Shown piece after piece: positions 20,822 to 29,349 of a stretch of 30,337 nucleotides of DNA. The position numbers and the translations under genes were made by a program. The stretch is taken from the NCBI GenBank assembly GCA_964463375.1, contig CAYXBQ010000034.1:1-30337 (forward strand), written 5' to 3'. This DNA comes from UMGS1696 sp964463375 (lineage in GTDB: Bacteria; Bacillota; Clostridia; Oscillospirales; CAG-272). Every line of letters begins with the position of its first letter. Position 1 is the stretch's first letter. The notes below the pieces were generated by a model. The model saw nothing but the letters and a program-made list of their open reading frames with translations. It was not told the origin of the DNA and ran no database searches.

Positions 20822-23215
20822 TTAGTGTGCCTGTTGCTTGGTCGTCTGATGAATGTACTCTCGTGGCACTTGCAGCTTTCGATAGGTGCCATCGGTGAGC
20901 TGCACCAAAATCGTGACCGGTGTGTCCAGGTCGGCCAGCGTGCCATCGGAAAAGGGTGCCGATTGGTAGTGGCTGATCTGCAAAATGGTGCAGTCCGTTT
21001 GGGCAAGGCTTGACCATGGTGCAAAAACCGGCTCGTCCTCTGTCGTATCGATCCCTATGTTGGTATACACGGCCTCCTTTTCCCAGCCGTCGGAAAACAG
21101 ATCGGACAGGGTCAGCGGTTCGCCGGTTTCGGGATGGAAGTAGGCACGGAAATAATAGACCTCCAGCTCTTCCTGCAGGACGTAGAATCCCGTATCCGTG
21201 CCATCTGCGCCTGTCGCCAACGCCAGATTGGGACCGGACACACAGATGTACCGTTGTCCCATCACCTCCACACGGAGATCCGGGAAGGGACCGAGGAACA
21301 CTTCCTCTGCCGCAATGTCCCGGCTCCCTGCGTTCTCCAGCAGCTTTTCCGTTGTCAGGTACCTTGCAAAGGTATCATCGATATACGCATTGACCTTTTC
21401 GCAGGCCTCCGGTGCGGCATCTGCTTCTTCGGGATCCAGATACCAGATGGTGACTCCATCCTTTTCCAGTGCCACCCGACCGGTTTCCCCGGTGCGAATG
21501 GTCATGTACACCGGCTGGGCAGGATCCACATATCCGGTCATATCGCGGGGAACACCGGTGACCATTTGGTCTCGCAGGGAAGTAAGCGGACACACCACGC
21601 CATCGGCAAACACGTCACCGGGGGTAAAAAGGATGCTGTCGGCGGTGTAGGCGAAGGTGCCCACACGCAGACCGTTAAAGGGTCGCAGCAGCTCGTAGGT
21701 GGCGCCAAAGGTGGAATAGGGTGTCAGCGCAAAGTCGGCAATGGACTGGTTCAGCACCGGAACAAAATCTGCACCCTCGAAGAACAGATCGGAGAAAGAC
21801 AGTTTTTCTCCTGTGTAAATATCGAACACAGCGGTACGGGCATCGTAGTAGCATACAGGATTGTCCTGCACTGCGAATTCGTATCGCCAGCCGACCACCA
21901 CGGACAGGTAGCCGTTGGTCAGGGTCTTCTCGGTGACCAGCTTGTAGGAATAGCCATAATCCGCACGACCGTCCAAGAAGGCACAGATCTCGGCTTCGGG
22001 GATACGCTCCATTGCAGCGGTCGCTTCTGCCACAAAGGCATCCACCGCAGCGTTTAGGGTAGCATCGGTCAAGGTCGGTTCCCCACGGACGATATAGTCG
22101 TAGTCGGCGGCGGTGTTCGGTTGGGGCTCTCCGGTACCGGTGGCCTGATACAGCGGCGCTATGGTGGGATCGGGCAGGGTCAGACCGTCCACTGCACGAT
22201 AGGGAATGTATCCGGCATCTAAGATCACCTGCTGTCCTGCATCCGACTGCATCCACTGCACCAGGGTACGCACGGGCGAATCGGTCGGTTCACTGGCGGA
22301 GAAAATGGCGTAGTTGTACCCCAAAAGCGGATAGGTACCGTCCAATAGGGTTTCCAGCGACGGCTCTACGCCATCGATTTGGATATAGTGGAACCCGGCT
22401 TGATCCTCGTACATCCCATCGGAGTAGGCGTATACGGAATAGCCAATGGCGTACCGACCGTTGTCGTAGTTGGCGATCACGTCCAGTATCCCACCCATGG
22501 AAGCCGGCGTTACATCGGTCAACGGCTCCATCAGCGGCGTGTCTCCCATGAAGGCGCGCATATAGTTCTGGCTGCCGGAGTCGTTGTTGCGCTGGTAGGC
22601 CACGATGGGTGCATCCTCGCCGCCCACCTCACGCCAATTGGTGATCTGTCCGCTGTAGATCCCCCGAAGCTGGTCTACGGTCAGAGATGTCACCGGATTG
22701 TCCTTGTTCACCACGAACACAAAGCCTTCTCCGGCAACCGGCTCTGCGGTGTAGGCAAAATCCTTGTTTGCCAACATTTTCTGCTGCTCCTCGGACAAAG
22801 GCGTCGAAAAGATCAGCTCTACCACACCGTCTGCCAATCGTACCAGAGAGCGGTAGGTCTTGGTGTGGGCTGTGGTGCGCTCGCCACCTAAAATGGCACG
22901 GCGGACGGCGATGTCCAGATTGGTGGTGGACGTAGAGCCATCGGTCAGCGGATAGACAAAATCTGCGGGGAAGCCATAGCGGTTTTCCGTCATGTGCCGG
23001 GACGCAGAAGCATCGACCAATGAAGCAGATTGTTCCGAAGCAGATTGTTCCGGTGCCACGATCGGCTCGGTTTCTTCCGGTGAGATTTCCAAAACCGTAT
23101 CTGCTTTCGTTTGGCTTTCCGGCATGGTCTCCACCGGTGCTTGCTGACAGCTATACAGCAGGATACTGCTGAGTATAAACAGGCATACGAAATGTTTTGG
23201 TGTTGGTTTGTACAT
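20822..23215 (-). CDS. PstS-like lipoprotein with C-terminal DUF3298-like repeats
   Basis: A 797-residue secreted lipoprotein. The signal ends LLYSC with Cys23 as lipidation site, followed by a low-complexity Glu/Ser/Ala segment. Residues about 90-370 form a PBP-like domain of the phosphate-binding type (FVYPLTDGSTSTTNLDIAV, FVVNKDNPVTSLTVDQLRGIYSGQITNWREVGG, RNNDSGSQNYMRAF). PstS proteins bind phosphate for import, but no pst permease genes are here. The C-terminal 400 residues hold two copies of a pattern with FDIYTGEKLSFSDLF and FHPETGEPLTLSDLF, as in DUF3298/DUF4163-type extracellular domains. The ATG at 23215 has a GGAGGAAG site and lies 20 bp after the glycosyltransferase gene, so it is the last gene of the ligA run. 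Its role may be sensing or wall-related and not transport. Confidence 0.8.
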   Translation of the reverse strand: MYKPTPKHFVCLFILSSILLYSCQQAPVETMPESQTKADTVLEISPEETEPIVAPEQSASEQSASLVDASASRHMTENRYGFPADFVYPLTDGSTSTTNLDIAVRRAILGGERTTAHTKTYRSLVRLADGVVELIFSTPLSEEQQKMLANKDFAYTAEPVAGEGFVFVVNKDNPVTSLTVDQLRGIYSGQITNWREVGGEDAPIVAYQRNNDSGSQNYMRAFMGDTPLMEPLTDVTPASMGGILDVIANYDNGRYAIGYSVYAYSDGMYEDQAGFHYIQIDGVEPSLETLLDGTYPLLGYNYAIFSASEPTDSPVRTLVQWMQSDAGQQVILDAGYIPYRAVDGLTLPDPTIAPLYQATGTGEPQPNTAADYDYIVRGEPTLTDATLNAAVDAFVAEATAAMERIPEAEICAFLDGRADYGYSYKLVTEKTLTNGYLSVVVGWRYEFAVQDNPVCYYDARTAVFDIYTGEKLSFSDLFFEGADFVPVLNQSIADFALTPYSTFGATYELLRPFNGLRVGTFAYTADSILFTPGDVFADGVVCPLTSLRDQMVTGVPRDMTGYVDPAQPVYMTIRTGETGRVALEKDGVTIWYLDPEEADAAPEACEKVNAYIDDTFARYLTTEKLLENAGSRDIAAEEVFLGPFPDLRVEVMGQRYICVSGPNLALATGADGTDTGFYVLQEELEVYYFRAYFHPETGEPLTLSDLFSDGWEKEAVYTNIGIDTTEDEPVFAPWSSLAQTDCTILQISHYQSAPFSDGTLADLDTPVTILVQLTDGTYRKLQVPREYIHQTTKQQAH

Positions 23216-23235
23216 ATGGCTTCCTCCGCTTTTGG

Positions 23236-24351
23236 CTATTTCCGTACCGCTTTTTCGTATAGAGCCTCCAGCTGCCGTGTCATGGCAGAAGCTGTGAACT
23301 TTTCCGCATAGGATTCCAGCGCACCCTTGCACAGCTTTTCGTGCAGCACCGGATCGTCCAGGATCCTAGCAATGGTGTTCGCCAGAGCCACCGGGTCACG
23401 CTGGGGCACGATGTAGCCGTTCCAGTCGTTTGTGACCATATAGGGATTGCCGCCGAAGTCCGACGCCACCGCCGGGATCCCCAGACTGTAGCCCTCGGAC
23501 AACGCCAGACAGGAGGTCTCCGTGCCGATGGAGCAGTTGATGCTCAGATCCATCAGCCCATACCAGGGTGCCACATCCAGCACAAAGCCGGTGAAATGCA
23601 CCACATCGGCAATACCCCGTTCGGCCGCTTCTTTGCGCAGAGCCGCTTCCTGTGAGCCGCCGCCGATCACCAAAGCACGCAGGTTTGGATGGGTGTCGTG
23701 CAGCTTTTCCACCGCTTGCAGCAGATAGGTGTGTCCCTTGTAGTCCTCCAGCCGGGCGGAAATGCCAATGACAAAATGGTCCCTTGTCCAGCCCAGCTCC
23801 TGCCGCAGTGCGTTTTTTTCGTCCTCCGTGGCACGGCGCATAGGCTCCACCCCATTGATGATCACCGTGATCTTGTTGGCATCCACGCCGGTCATGGTCA
23901 GATCGTCCATGGCAGCCTGTGCCACCGCCACAATATGGGTGGACAGCGTATTGTTCACAAACCCGTTGATCTGCTTGCCGGGGAAGGTGGTGAGCTTTTT
24001 CGGCTGGGGAAAGGCGCAGTGCCGGGTGTAGAACCGACCGGGGACATGACACAGCCACGCCGCCAGCTTCCCGGAAAAGGAGGAGTGGCAGTGAACGATG
24101 TCCGGGCGAAATTGCCGGATGATGGCACGCAGCTCTCCCACCGCCGCCATATCAAAGCTCTTGTCCCGGCCGTTCCGGATCTCCTGCACCGGATACCCCT
24201 CGGCTTCCACCATGGGACGCAGTGCCGCACCGGCGGGCAGTACCACCAGCATCTCGAACCGGGTCTTATCGAAGTTGTGGAGGTAGTTGACCAGCAGTCG
24301 GCCAGCCCCGCCAATGTTGGAATCGGTCAGTATCTGTAAAACACGAATCAT
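23236..24351 (-). CDS. GT4-family glycosyltransferase
   Basis: A 371-residue cytoplasmic or membrane-associated GT-B enzyme. The N-terminal domain opens with VLQILTDSNIGGAGRLL and contains RPDIVHCHSSF; the C-terminal domain has ISARLEDYKGHTYLL and the E-x7-E motif Glu278/Glu286 (TETSCLALSEGYSLG) that binds the sugar nucleotide. GT4 enzymes retain the anomeric configuration and commonly extend capsule, teichoic-acid-like or glycolipid chains. It overlaps the flippase gene upstream by ATGA (24348-24351), so translation is coupled, and both probably serve one surface polymer. This is the one gene here that ends with TAG, which shows TAG is a normal stop in this genome. Confidence 0.9.
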   Translation of the reverse strand: MIRVLQILTDSNIGGAGRLLVNYLHNFDKTRFEMLVVLPAGAALRPMVEAEGYPVQEIRNGRDKSFDMAAVGELRAIIRQFRPDIVHCHSSFSGKLAAWLCHVPGRFYTRHCAFPQPKKLTTFPGKQINGFVNNTLSTHIVAVAQAAMDDLTMTGVDANKITVIINGVEPMRRATEDEKNALRQELGWTRDHFVIGISARLEDYKGHTYLLQAVEKLHDTHPNLRALVIGGGSQEAALRKEAAERGIADVVHFTGFVLDVAPWYGLMDLSINCSIGTETSCLALSEGYSLGIPAVASDFGGNPYMVTNDWNGYIVPQRDPVALANTIARILDDPVLHEKLCKGALESYAEKFTASAMTRQLEALYEKAVRK

Positions 24352-25895
24352 TTTTTCCTCCGTCTCACAAGGTCCAAAAGCATACCCATGGTCTCACACC
24401 GCACAAGCATGGTCAAAAGCGCATACACAAAGATCCCCACCAGCGCACCAACGGCAACCTGGAAAAAGTTTCCATGGATCCGGTTGCCCACCAGCCACAC
24501 GGCAGGCACCATACCACCGGTGCAGACAAGGATCTTGCCGATCTCCAGCCAGTCGCCACGACCAAAGCGCATCATGCGGCTTCCGGCGGCACGAATGGCG
24601 TTGATGGTCATGTTCACAGCCGTTGCCACGCCGGACAGCAGCGCGATCATGCCCACGGTCAGCCGGTCCTGCCAAAGCTCCGCTACCACCAGCAGCAGTC
24701 CCACGTTCACCGCCATAGCGATCAGCGCACTGACCATGGGCACCTTCGTCTTCTCGGCGGCGAAAAATCCCTTGATCAGCACCTCGTTGACTGCCAAAAA
24801 TACCATGGAAAGGGCGTAGCAGGACAGGGCACCGGCGGTCAGGGCTGTGTCGTCCGGGGTAAAGCTGCCGCCTTCAAAGAGCAGTGCCGTAAAGGGAGTG
24901 GCAAGCAAAACGATCCCGGCGGTCAAGGGGGCGATGATGAACACCAGCGTCTTCACGGAGATCCGCATGAGCCGGTCGGTCTCGTCCTGTTCCCCGGCAG
25001 CGGCCGCACGGGAGAAGTGGGGAAACAGCAGGTTGGTTGCCACAAAGGAGAACAGCCCCACCAAAATGGTGTACAGTCGGTTGGCATAGCCCAGCGCCGT
25101 GATGCCACGCCCGTTCTCGATCCCGGAGGCCAGTCGGGTGTTGATCAGGCTGCACACCGGTGTGGTCCAGGTGGAAAGCAGGATGGGCAGCGCATTGGTC
25201 ATGGCCTGTCGGATGGGGGGTGTCCAAAGTTTGGTGGGTCTCCAGGAGAATTCCAGCCGCCGCAGAGAGGGGACCTGTACCAGTGCCTGTGCCGCCCAGC
25301 CAAGGAGCATGGCAACGGCCAGTCCCACGATGCCGCAGACTTTGTTCAGGGTCAAAAGATACCCCACCATGATGCCGTTGGACAGCAGGGAAATGATGGC
25401 GGGGATGTTGTATTCCCCATTGGACTGCAAATATCCCACAAAGGAAAAGGCCAGCCCCGTGAAGATCACCATGGGAAATAGGATCCGGGTCAGCTGTACC
25501 GCCAGCCCATGGGTCGCACTGTCCAGCCCCGGTGCCATCCAGGAGACCAGAGGGGACGCAAAGACGATCCCGAAGGCGGCAAGGATGGTGGTGATGATGC
25601 AGATCAGGCTGGTGTAGGACCGGGCAAAATCCAGTGCCTCCCGCCGTCCCTTTTTCACCAGCAGTCCGTTGTACACCGGGATAAAGGCAGAGGTGACCAC
25701 CCCGCCGATGACCAGATCGAATACCGTCACGGGCAGCTTGGAGGCAGTCTCATAGGCGATGGCCTCCATAGAGGTACCATAGGCACGACCCACTAAGGTA
25801 TCCCGCACCAGCCCCAACACCTTGGCCGCTAAGATCATGATGCCCATGAGCACCGCAGTCCCGGCGAAGGAGGTCTTTTTTTGTTTTTCTTCCAT
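24348..25895 (-). CDS. murJ: MurJ/MviN-type lipid-linked oligosaccharide flippase
   Basis: A 515-residue polytopic protein with about 14 hydrophobic segments, the size of the MOP-superfamily MurJ. The start FAGTAVLMGIMILAAKVLGLVRDTLVGRAYGTS, then AYETASKLPVTVFDLVIGGVVTSAFIPVYN and ANRLYTILVGLFSFVATNLLFPHFSR, are characteristic. MurJ moves lipid II, the peptidoglycan precursor, across the membrane. Its coupling with a GT4 gene leaves open that this copy flips another lipid-linked glycan. The ATG directly follows the stop of the hydrolase gene (TAA then ATG, no gap), and AGGAGA lies inside the end of that gene. Confidence 0.88.
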   Translation of the reverse strand: MEEKQKKTSFAGTAVLMGIMILAAKVLGLVRDTLVGRAYGTSMEAIAYETASKLPVTVFDLVIGGVVTSAFIPVYNGLLVKKGRREALDFARSYTSLICIITTILAAFGIVFASPLVSWMAPGLDSATHGLAVQLTRILFPMVIFTGLAFSFVGYLQSNGEYNIPAIISLLSNGIMVGYLLTLNKVCGIVGLAVAMLLGWAAQALVQVPSLRRLEFSWRPTKLWTPPIRQAMTNALPILLSTWTTPVCSLINTRLASGIENGRGITALGYANRLYTILVGLFSFVATNLLFPHFSRAAAAGEQDETDRLMRISVKTLVFIIAPLTAGIVLLATPFTALLFEGGSFTPDDTALTAGALSCYALSMVFLAVNEVLIKGFFAAEKTKVPMVSALIAMAVNVGLLLVVAELWQDRLTVGMIALLSGVATAVNMTINAIRAAGSRMMRFGRGDWLEIGKILVCTGGMVPAVWLVGNRIHGNFFQVAVGALVGIFVYALLTMLVRCETMGMLLDLVRRRKK

Positions 25896-26903
25896 TTAGT
25901 TATCTCCTACCGGATGCTTGTCACGCACGTATGTCTCCGCTTTCTCCCACAGCACAGCCACTTCCCGCCGGTATGTATCTGTGTCCAGCAGCCAGCTCAT
26001 GCCATGCTCGGCACCGGGCACGCTGAGAAACACCACATCCTTGCCCTTGCAACTGTCGTATATCGCCTGCCCCATCCAGTGGGGGACAAAGGAGTCCGCT
26101 TCTCCATGGGCAATGAGCAGTGGCCGTGTGTTGCGTGCAAGGGCATGGCATACGTCCCCTGTAGCGTGGGGATCCCGTTTGCCGGGACGGGTGAACCATT
26201 CGCCGGTACACAAGCGGATCCACAGCACCGCCGCATAGTACAGCGGAAAGGGCGGCAGATGGAACCATTGGCGCAGCACCTTTTTGCAGATGGCCGCCGG
26301 AGAGGTGTACCCGCAATCGGCGATGATACCACCCACGTTGTCCGGCAGCTCTTCTCCCGCCGCCAGCAGTACCGTAGTAGCACCCAGCGAAATACCGTCC
26401 AGCACCACAGGTACAGTGGGAAAATGCGCATGCAGCCAATGGCACCAGTCCACTACATCATAGCGTTCCCGCAGACCAAAGGTGATGGATCGCCCGCCAC
26501 TGCCCCCGCACGCCCGCTGGTCGATGAGAAACAGGCCATAGCCAGCCCCATGCATCTCCCGGACACAGCCGGCAAAGTCGCACAGCGGATGGGAGCGATA
26601 CCCATGGACCTGCAAATAGATCCCACGGGGTTCGCCAGCCGGGGGGATATAGTGGGCAGTCAGCGGGATCCCGTCCCGGCTTTGGATGTGGATGGGACCG
26701 CCCCTGTTGGCGAGCAGAAATTCCCGCCCCGCCAGCACCTCCGGCAGATCCTTTTCCGGAATGTGTCGATCGGGTTTTGGCAGCGCATCGGGAGCGGTCC
26801 AATAGTCCGGCACATCCTTTTTGCGCCCACAGGCAAAGCGTGCCATATAGAGACCGCCCGCCATAGTCAGGCACAGCAAACAAAGTATGATCAGTATACA
26901 CAT
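25896..26903 (-). CDS. Membrane-anchored alpha/beta hydrolase
   Basis: A 335-residue protein. One hydrophobic segment (about 1-23) anchors it, leaving the hydrolase domain outside. The triad is visible: Ser172 in the nucleophile elbow GISLG, Asp270 in GEADSF and His300 in GAEHGMSW; the oxyanion-side motif LQVHGYRSH lies near 100. It resembles the acyl-transferring or esterase type proteins of Firmicutes (BAAT/acyl-CoA-like hydrolases); the substrate is unknown. It starts 4 bp after the ligA stop (TAATGCTATG), so expression probably depends on ligA translation; no separate ribosome binding site is strong. Next is the flippase gene with no gap. Confidence 0.82.
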   Translation of the reverse strand: MCILIILCLLCLTMAGGLYMARFACGRKKDVPDYWTAPDALPKPDRHIPEKDLPEVLAGREFLLANRGGPIHIQSRDGIPLTAHYIPPAGEPRGIYLQVHGYRSHPLCDFAGCVREMHGAGYGLFLIDQRACGGSGGRSITFGLRERYDVVDWCHWLHAHFPTVPVVLDGISLGATTVLLAAGEELPDNVGGIIADCGYTSPAAICKKVLRQWFHLPPFPLYYAAVLWIRLCTGEWFTRPGKRDPHATGDVCHALARNTRPLLIAHGEADSFVPHWMGQAIYDSCKGKDVVFLSVPGAEHGMSWLLDTDTYRREVAVLWEKAETYVRDKHPVGDN

Positions 26904-26907
26904 AGCA

Positions 26908-29010
26908 TTACAGCATCTGGATAAATTCTTCTTCGGTCAGAACCTTCACGCCCAGGGAATCCGCTTTTGTCAGCTTGGACCCGGCGTTTTCTCCCGCCAC
27001 CACATAGCTGGTCTTGCCGGACACGCTGCCGGTAGCCTTGCCGCCCCGTTCCTTGATCCGGGCAGTGGCCTCGTCTCTGGTCATGGTGGACAGGGTGCCG
27101 GTCAACACGAAGGTCAGTCCACCGAACTTGTCGGCATCCACCGGGGCACCCTCACCGTCCGCTTCTGCTGGGTTTTCCACAGGTTCCGTTTTGGCAAGGC
27201 TCACCAGCGATACACCGGCGGCAGTCAGCTTGTCTACGATGGCACGGGTCTCCGGCAACTGGAAGTAGTCCACCACCATGTCTGCGGTGATCCCACCGAT
27301 GTCGTCCACGGCACACAGCTCCTCTGCCGTCACGGTGAACAGGGCATCCACCGAGCCAAATCGACCTAAGATCGCCTCTGCTGCCGCCTGTCCCACGTGT
27401 CGGATCCCCAGGGCATACAGCAGCTTTTCGCCGCCGGCCGTTTTGGTGTTCTCAATGGCAGAAAGCAAATTGGCAGCGGATTTTTCGCCCATCCGGGGCA
27501 GTGCCACAAGGGCATCCTTTTGCAGGGTGTAGAGATCCCCCACGTCTCCCACCAGTCCGGCATCGATGAGCGACTTGACCAGCGCGGGCCCCAGTCCATC
27601 GATGTTCATCCCGCCACGGCTGGCAAAGTGGGTGAGCCGCCGTTCCAGCTGTGCCGGGCATCCGGGATTCACGCAGCGCAGGGCACCGGTGTTGGCTGGT
27701 GTATCGATTTCTGCATCTACATCCTCATCCGTTCCGGCATCCCAGACCAGCCTTTCGCCGCAGGAGGGGCAGCATTCGGGGAAGCGGAAGACCCTTTCGG
27801 TACCGTCCCGCTTTTCCGGTGCAGAGCCCACGATCTCCGGAATGATGTCCCCGGCCTTTTGCACCTTCACCCAGTCGCCCAGCCGCACATCCCTGTCTCG
27901 AATGATGTCGATGTTGTGGAGGGTGGCACGGGATACGGTGGTCCCGGCAAGCTGTACCGGCTCCAAAATGGCGGTGGGTGTCAGGATCCCGGTGCGGCCG
28001 ACCTGTACTTCGATGTCTAAAAGCTTCGTGAGCTTTTGCTCCGGGGGATACTTGAAGGCGGTGGCCCATTTGGGTGTGGACGGTCCTTCGCCTAAGATGG
28101 AACGCTGGGCAAGGGAATCGATCTTGATCACCGCCCCATCGATGTCGTAGGGCAAGCTCTCCCGCATGTCCCCGATCTGCCCCACGGCGGCGATGACTTC
28201 CTCTATATCTGTGGTGACCGTTTGTACCCGGATGGTGGAAAAGCCAAGCTCGTGCATCCGGTCGATGGTCTCCTTGTGGGAAATGGGTGCATGGCCGTCG
28301 GTGTACAGGTCACCGCATTGGTAGTTGAAGACGAAAATGGACAGCCCGGCCTCCCGGGTCCCGCTGGCATCCAGACGACGCAGATTGCCCGCCGCCGCAT
28401 TCCGGGGATTGGCCCACAGCTTTTCACCGGCAGCCTCTCGTTTTTCGTTGAGTGCCGCAAAGCTGTCGTGGGGCATATACACCTCCCCACGGACGGAGAG
28501 GGACACCGGCTCGGTGAGGGTGTGGGGGATGGCGGCAATGGTGGCGATATTTTCGGTGACGTTCTCCCCGATGGTACCGTTGCCACGGGTGGCACCCAGC
28601 ACCAGCTTGCCCTTTTCGTAGGTCAGGCACACGGACAGGCCGTCGATCTTCGGTTCCACCGTGTAGCGAATGTCATCGGCAGGGATCCCATCCTCCAGCA
28701 AGGTGGACTGGGTGCGGGTGAGAAAGGCACGGAGCTCCTCGTAGTCGAACACGTCGGTCAGGCTGCCCATTTTCACCGGGTGTGTGACCTTAGCAAATTT
28801 TTCACCGGCAACGCCTCCCACACGCTTGGTGGGCGAATCTGCCGTGGCCAGCGCAGGATAGGCCTCCTCCAGCTCGGTCAGCTCCCGGAACAGGGCATCG
28901 TAGGCATAGTCGGAGATCTCCGGCGCATCGTTTTCGTAATACAATTTGGCATGGTGTGCAATGGTCTTTTTCAGTTCGGCGACCCGCACACGGGCTTCTT
29001 CTATGGTCAT
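26908..29010 (-). CDS. ligA: NAD-dependent DNA ligase LigA
   Basis: A 700-residue enzyme with full domain order. The adenylation domain has the nucleotide-accepting Lys121 in VEPKIDGLS, and the Ia region (AELKKTIAHHAKLYYENDAPEISDYAYD) binds NAD. Then follow the OB fold (VGRTGILTPTAILEPV), a four-cysteine zinc finger (CPSCGERL, RCVNPGCPAQ), helix-hairpin-helix repeats, and a C-terminal BRCT domain (FVLTGTLSTMTRDEAT). It joins nicks in replication and repair. The ATG at 29010 has GAGGT 8 bp upstream; the in-frame extension to 29130 lacks ligase sequence and crosses the promoter. A likely -10 is TATACT at about 29049-29054. It is first of a five-gene run. Confidence 0.96.
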   Translation of the reverse strand: MTIEEARVRVAELKKTIAHHAKLYYENDAPEISDYAYDALFRELTELEEAYPALATADSPTKRVGGVAGEKFAKVTHPVKMGSLTDVFDYEELRAFLTRTQSTLLEDGIPADDIRYTVEPKIDGLSVCLTYEKGKLVLGATRGNGTIGENVTENIATIAAIPHTLTEPVSLSVRGEVYMPHDSFAALNEKREAAGEKLWANPRNAAAGNLRRLDASGTREAGLSIFVFNYQCGDLYTDGHAPISHKETIDRMHELGFSTIRVQTVTTDIEEVIAAVGQIGDMRESLPYDIDGAVIKIDSLAQRSILGEGPSTPKWATAFKYPPEQKLTKLLDIEVQVGRTGILTPTAILEPVQLAGTTVSRATLHNIDIIRDRDVRLGDWVKVQKAGDIIPEIVGSAPEKRDGTERVFRFPECCPSCGERLVWDAGTDEDVDAEIDTPANTGALRCVNPGCPAQLERRLTHFASRGGMNIDGLGPALVKSLIDAGLVGDVGDLYTLQKDALVALPRMGEKSAANLLSAIENTKTAGGEKLLYALGIRHVGQAAAEAILGRFGSVDALFTVTAEELCAVDDIGGITADMVVDYFQLPETRAIVDKLTAAGVSLVSLAKTEPVENPAEADGEGAPVDADKFGGLTFVLTGTLSTMTRDEATARIKERGGKATGSVSGKTSYVVAGENAGSKLTKADSLGVKVLTEEEFIQML

Positions 29011-29349
29011 ATGGTCTACCTCAAAAATACATACATATGGTATTTTATAGTATACCCCATCCGGTGGGAAAAGTCCATAGGGATTTGGTGAATTTTTTCG
29101 CTGTCGGACAAAAATACTTTGCCTTGGCAATATGCCAAAAAGCCAATTGGCAAATTCACCAAAAACTGTGCAGAAATTTTGGTGCTATTCATGTGTGAAA
29201 AAATGTACGGTAAGAATTGACAAATGGGCGGGCAGCGTGTATAATATGTATAACCTAAATCCACAAAATTTGATGAAACCCGCTATCGGACAACGGTGAC
29301 CAAAACCGTTATGTACCGGTGCTGCACGGTTTCGGTTGGGAGGTCTCCT
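29011..29349. other. Divergent regulatory region with nested palindromes and 5' leader
   Basis: 339 bp between divergent ligA and the solute-binding gene. It contains the 12-bp inverted repeat TTTGGTGAATTT/AAATTCACCAAA (29084-29095 and 29152-29163) enclosing TTGGCAATATGCCAA (29124-29138) and GCCAATTGGC (29142-29151). Then follow the promoter (29217-29245) and a leader of about 100 nt with two mutually exclusive hairpins (29292-29310 and 29303-29332). Confidence 0.8.
29217..29245 (+). promoter_or_regulatory. Promoter of the second solute-binding lipoprotein gene
   Basis: Perfect TTGACA (29217-29222), 17-bp spacer, perfect TATAAT (29240-29245). The transcript would start near 29252, about 100 nt before the ATG. 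Confidence 0.92.

Noticed and set aside
29252..29349. Known riboswitch class in the solute-binding leader
   Set aside because: No conserved core of the purine, TPP, glycine, SAM, c-di-GMP or ZTP classes could be matched; only generic hairpins are seen.
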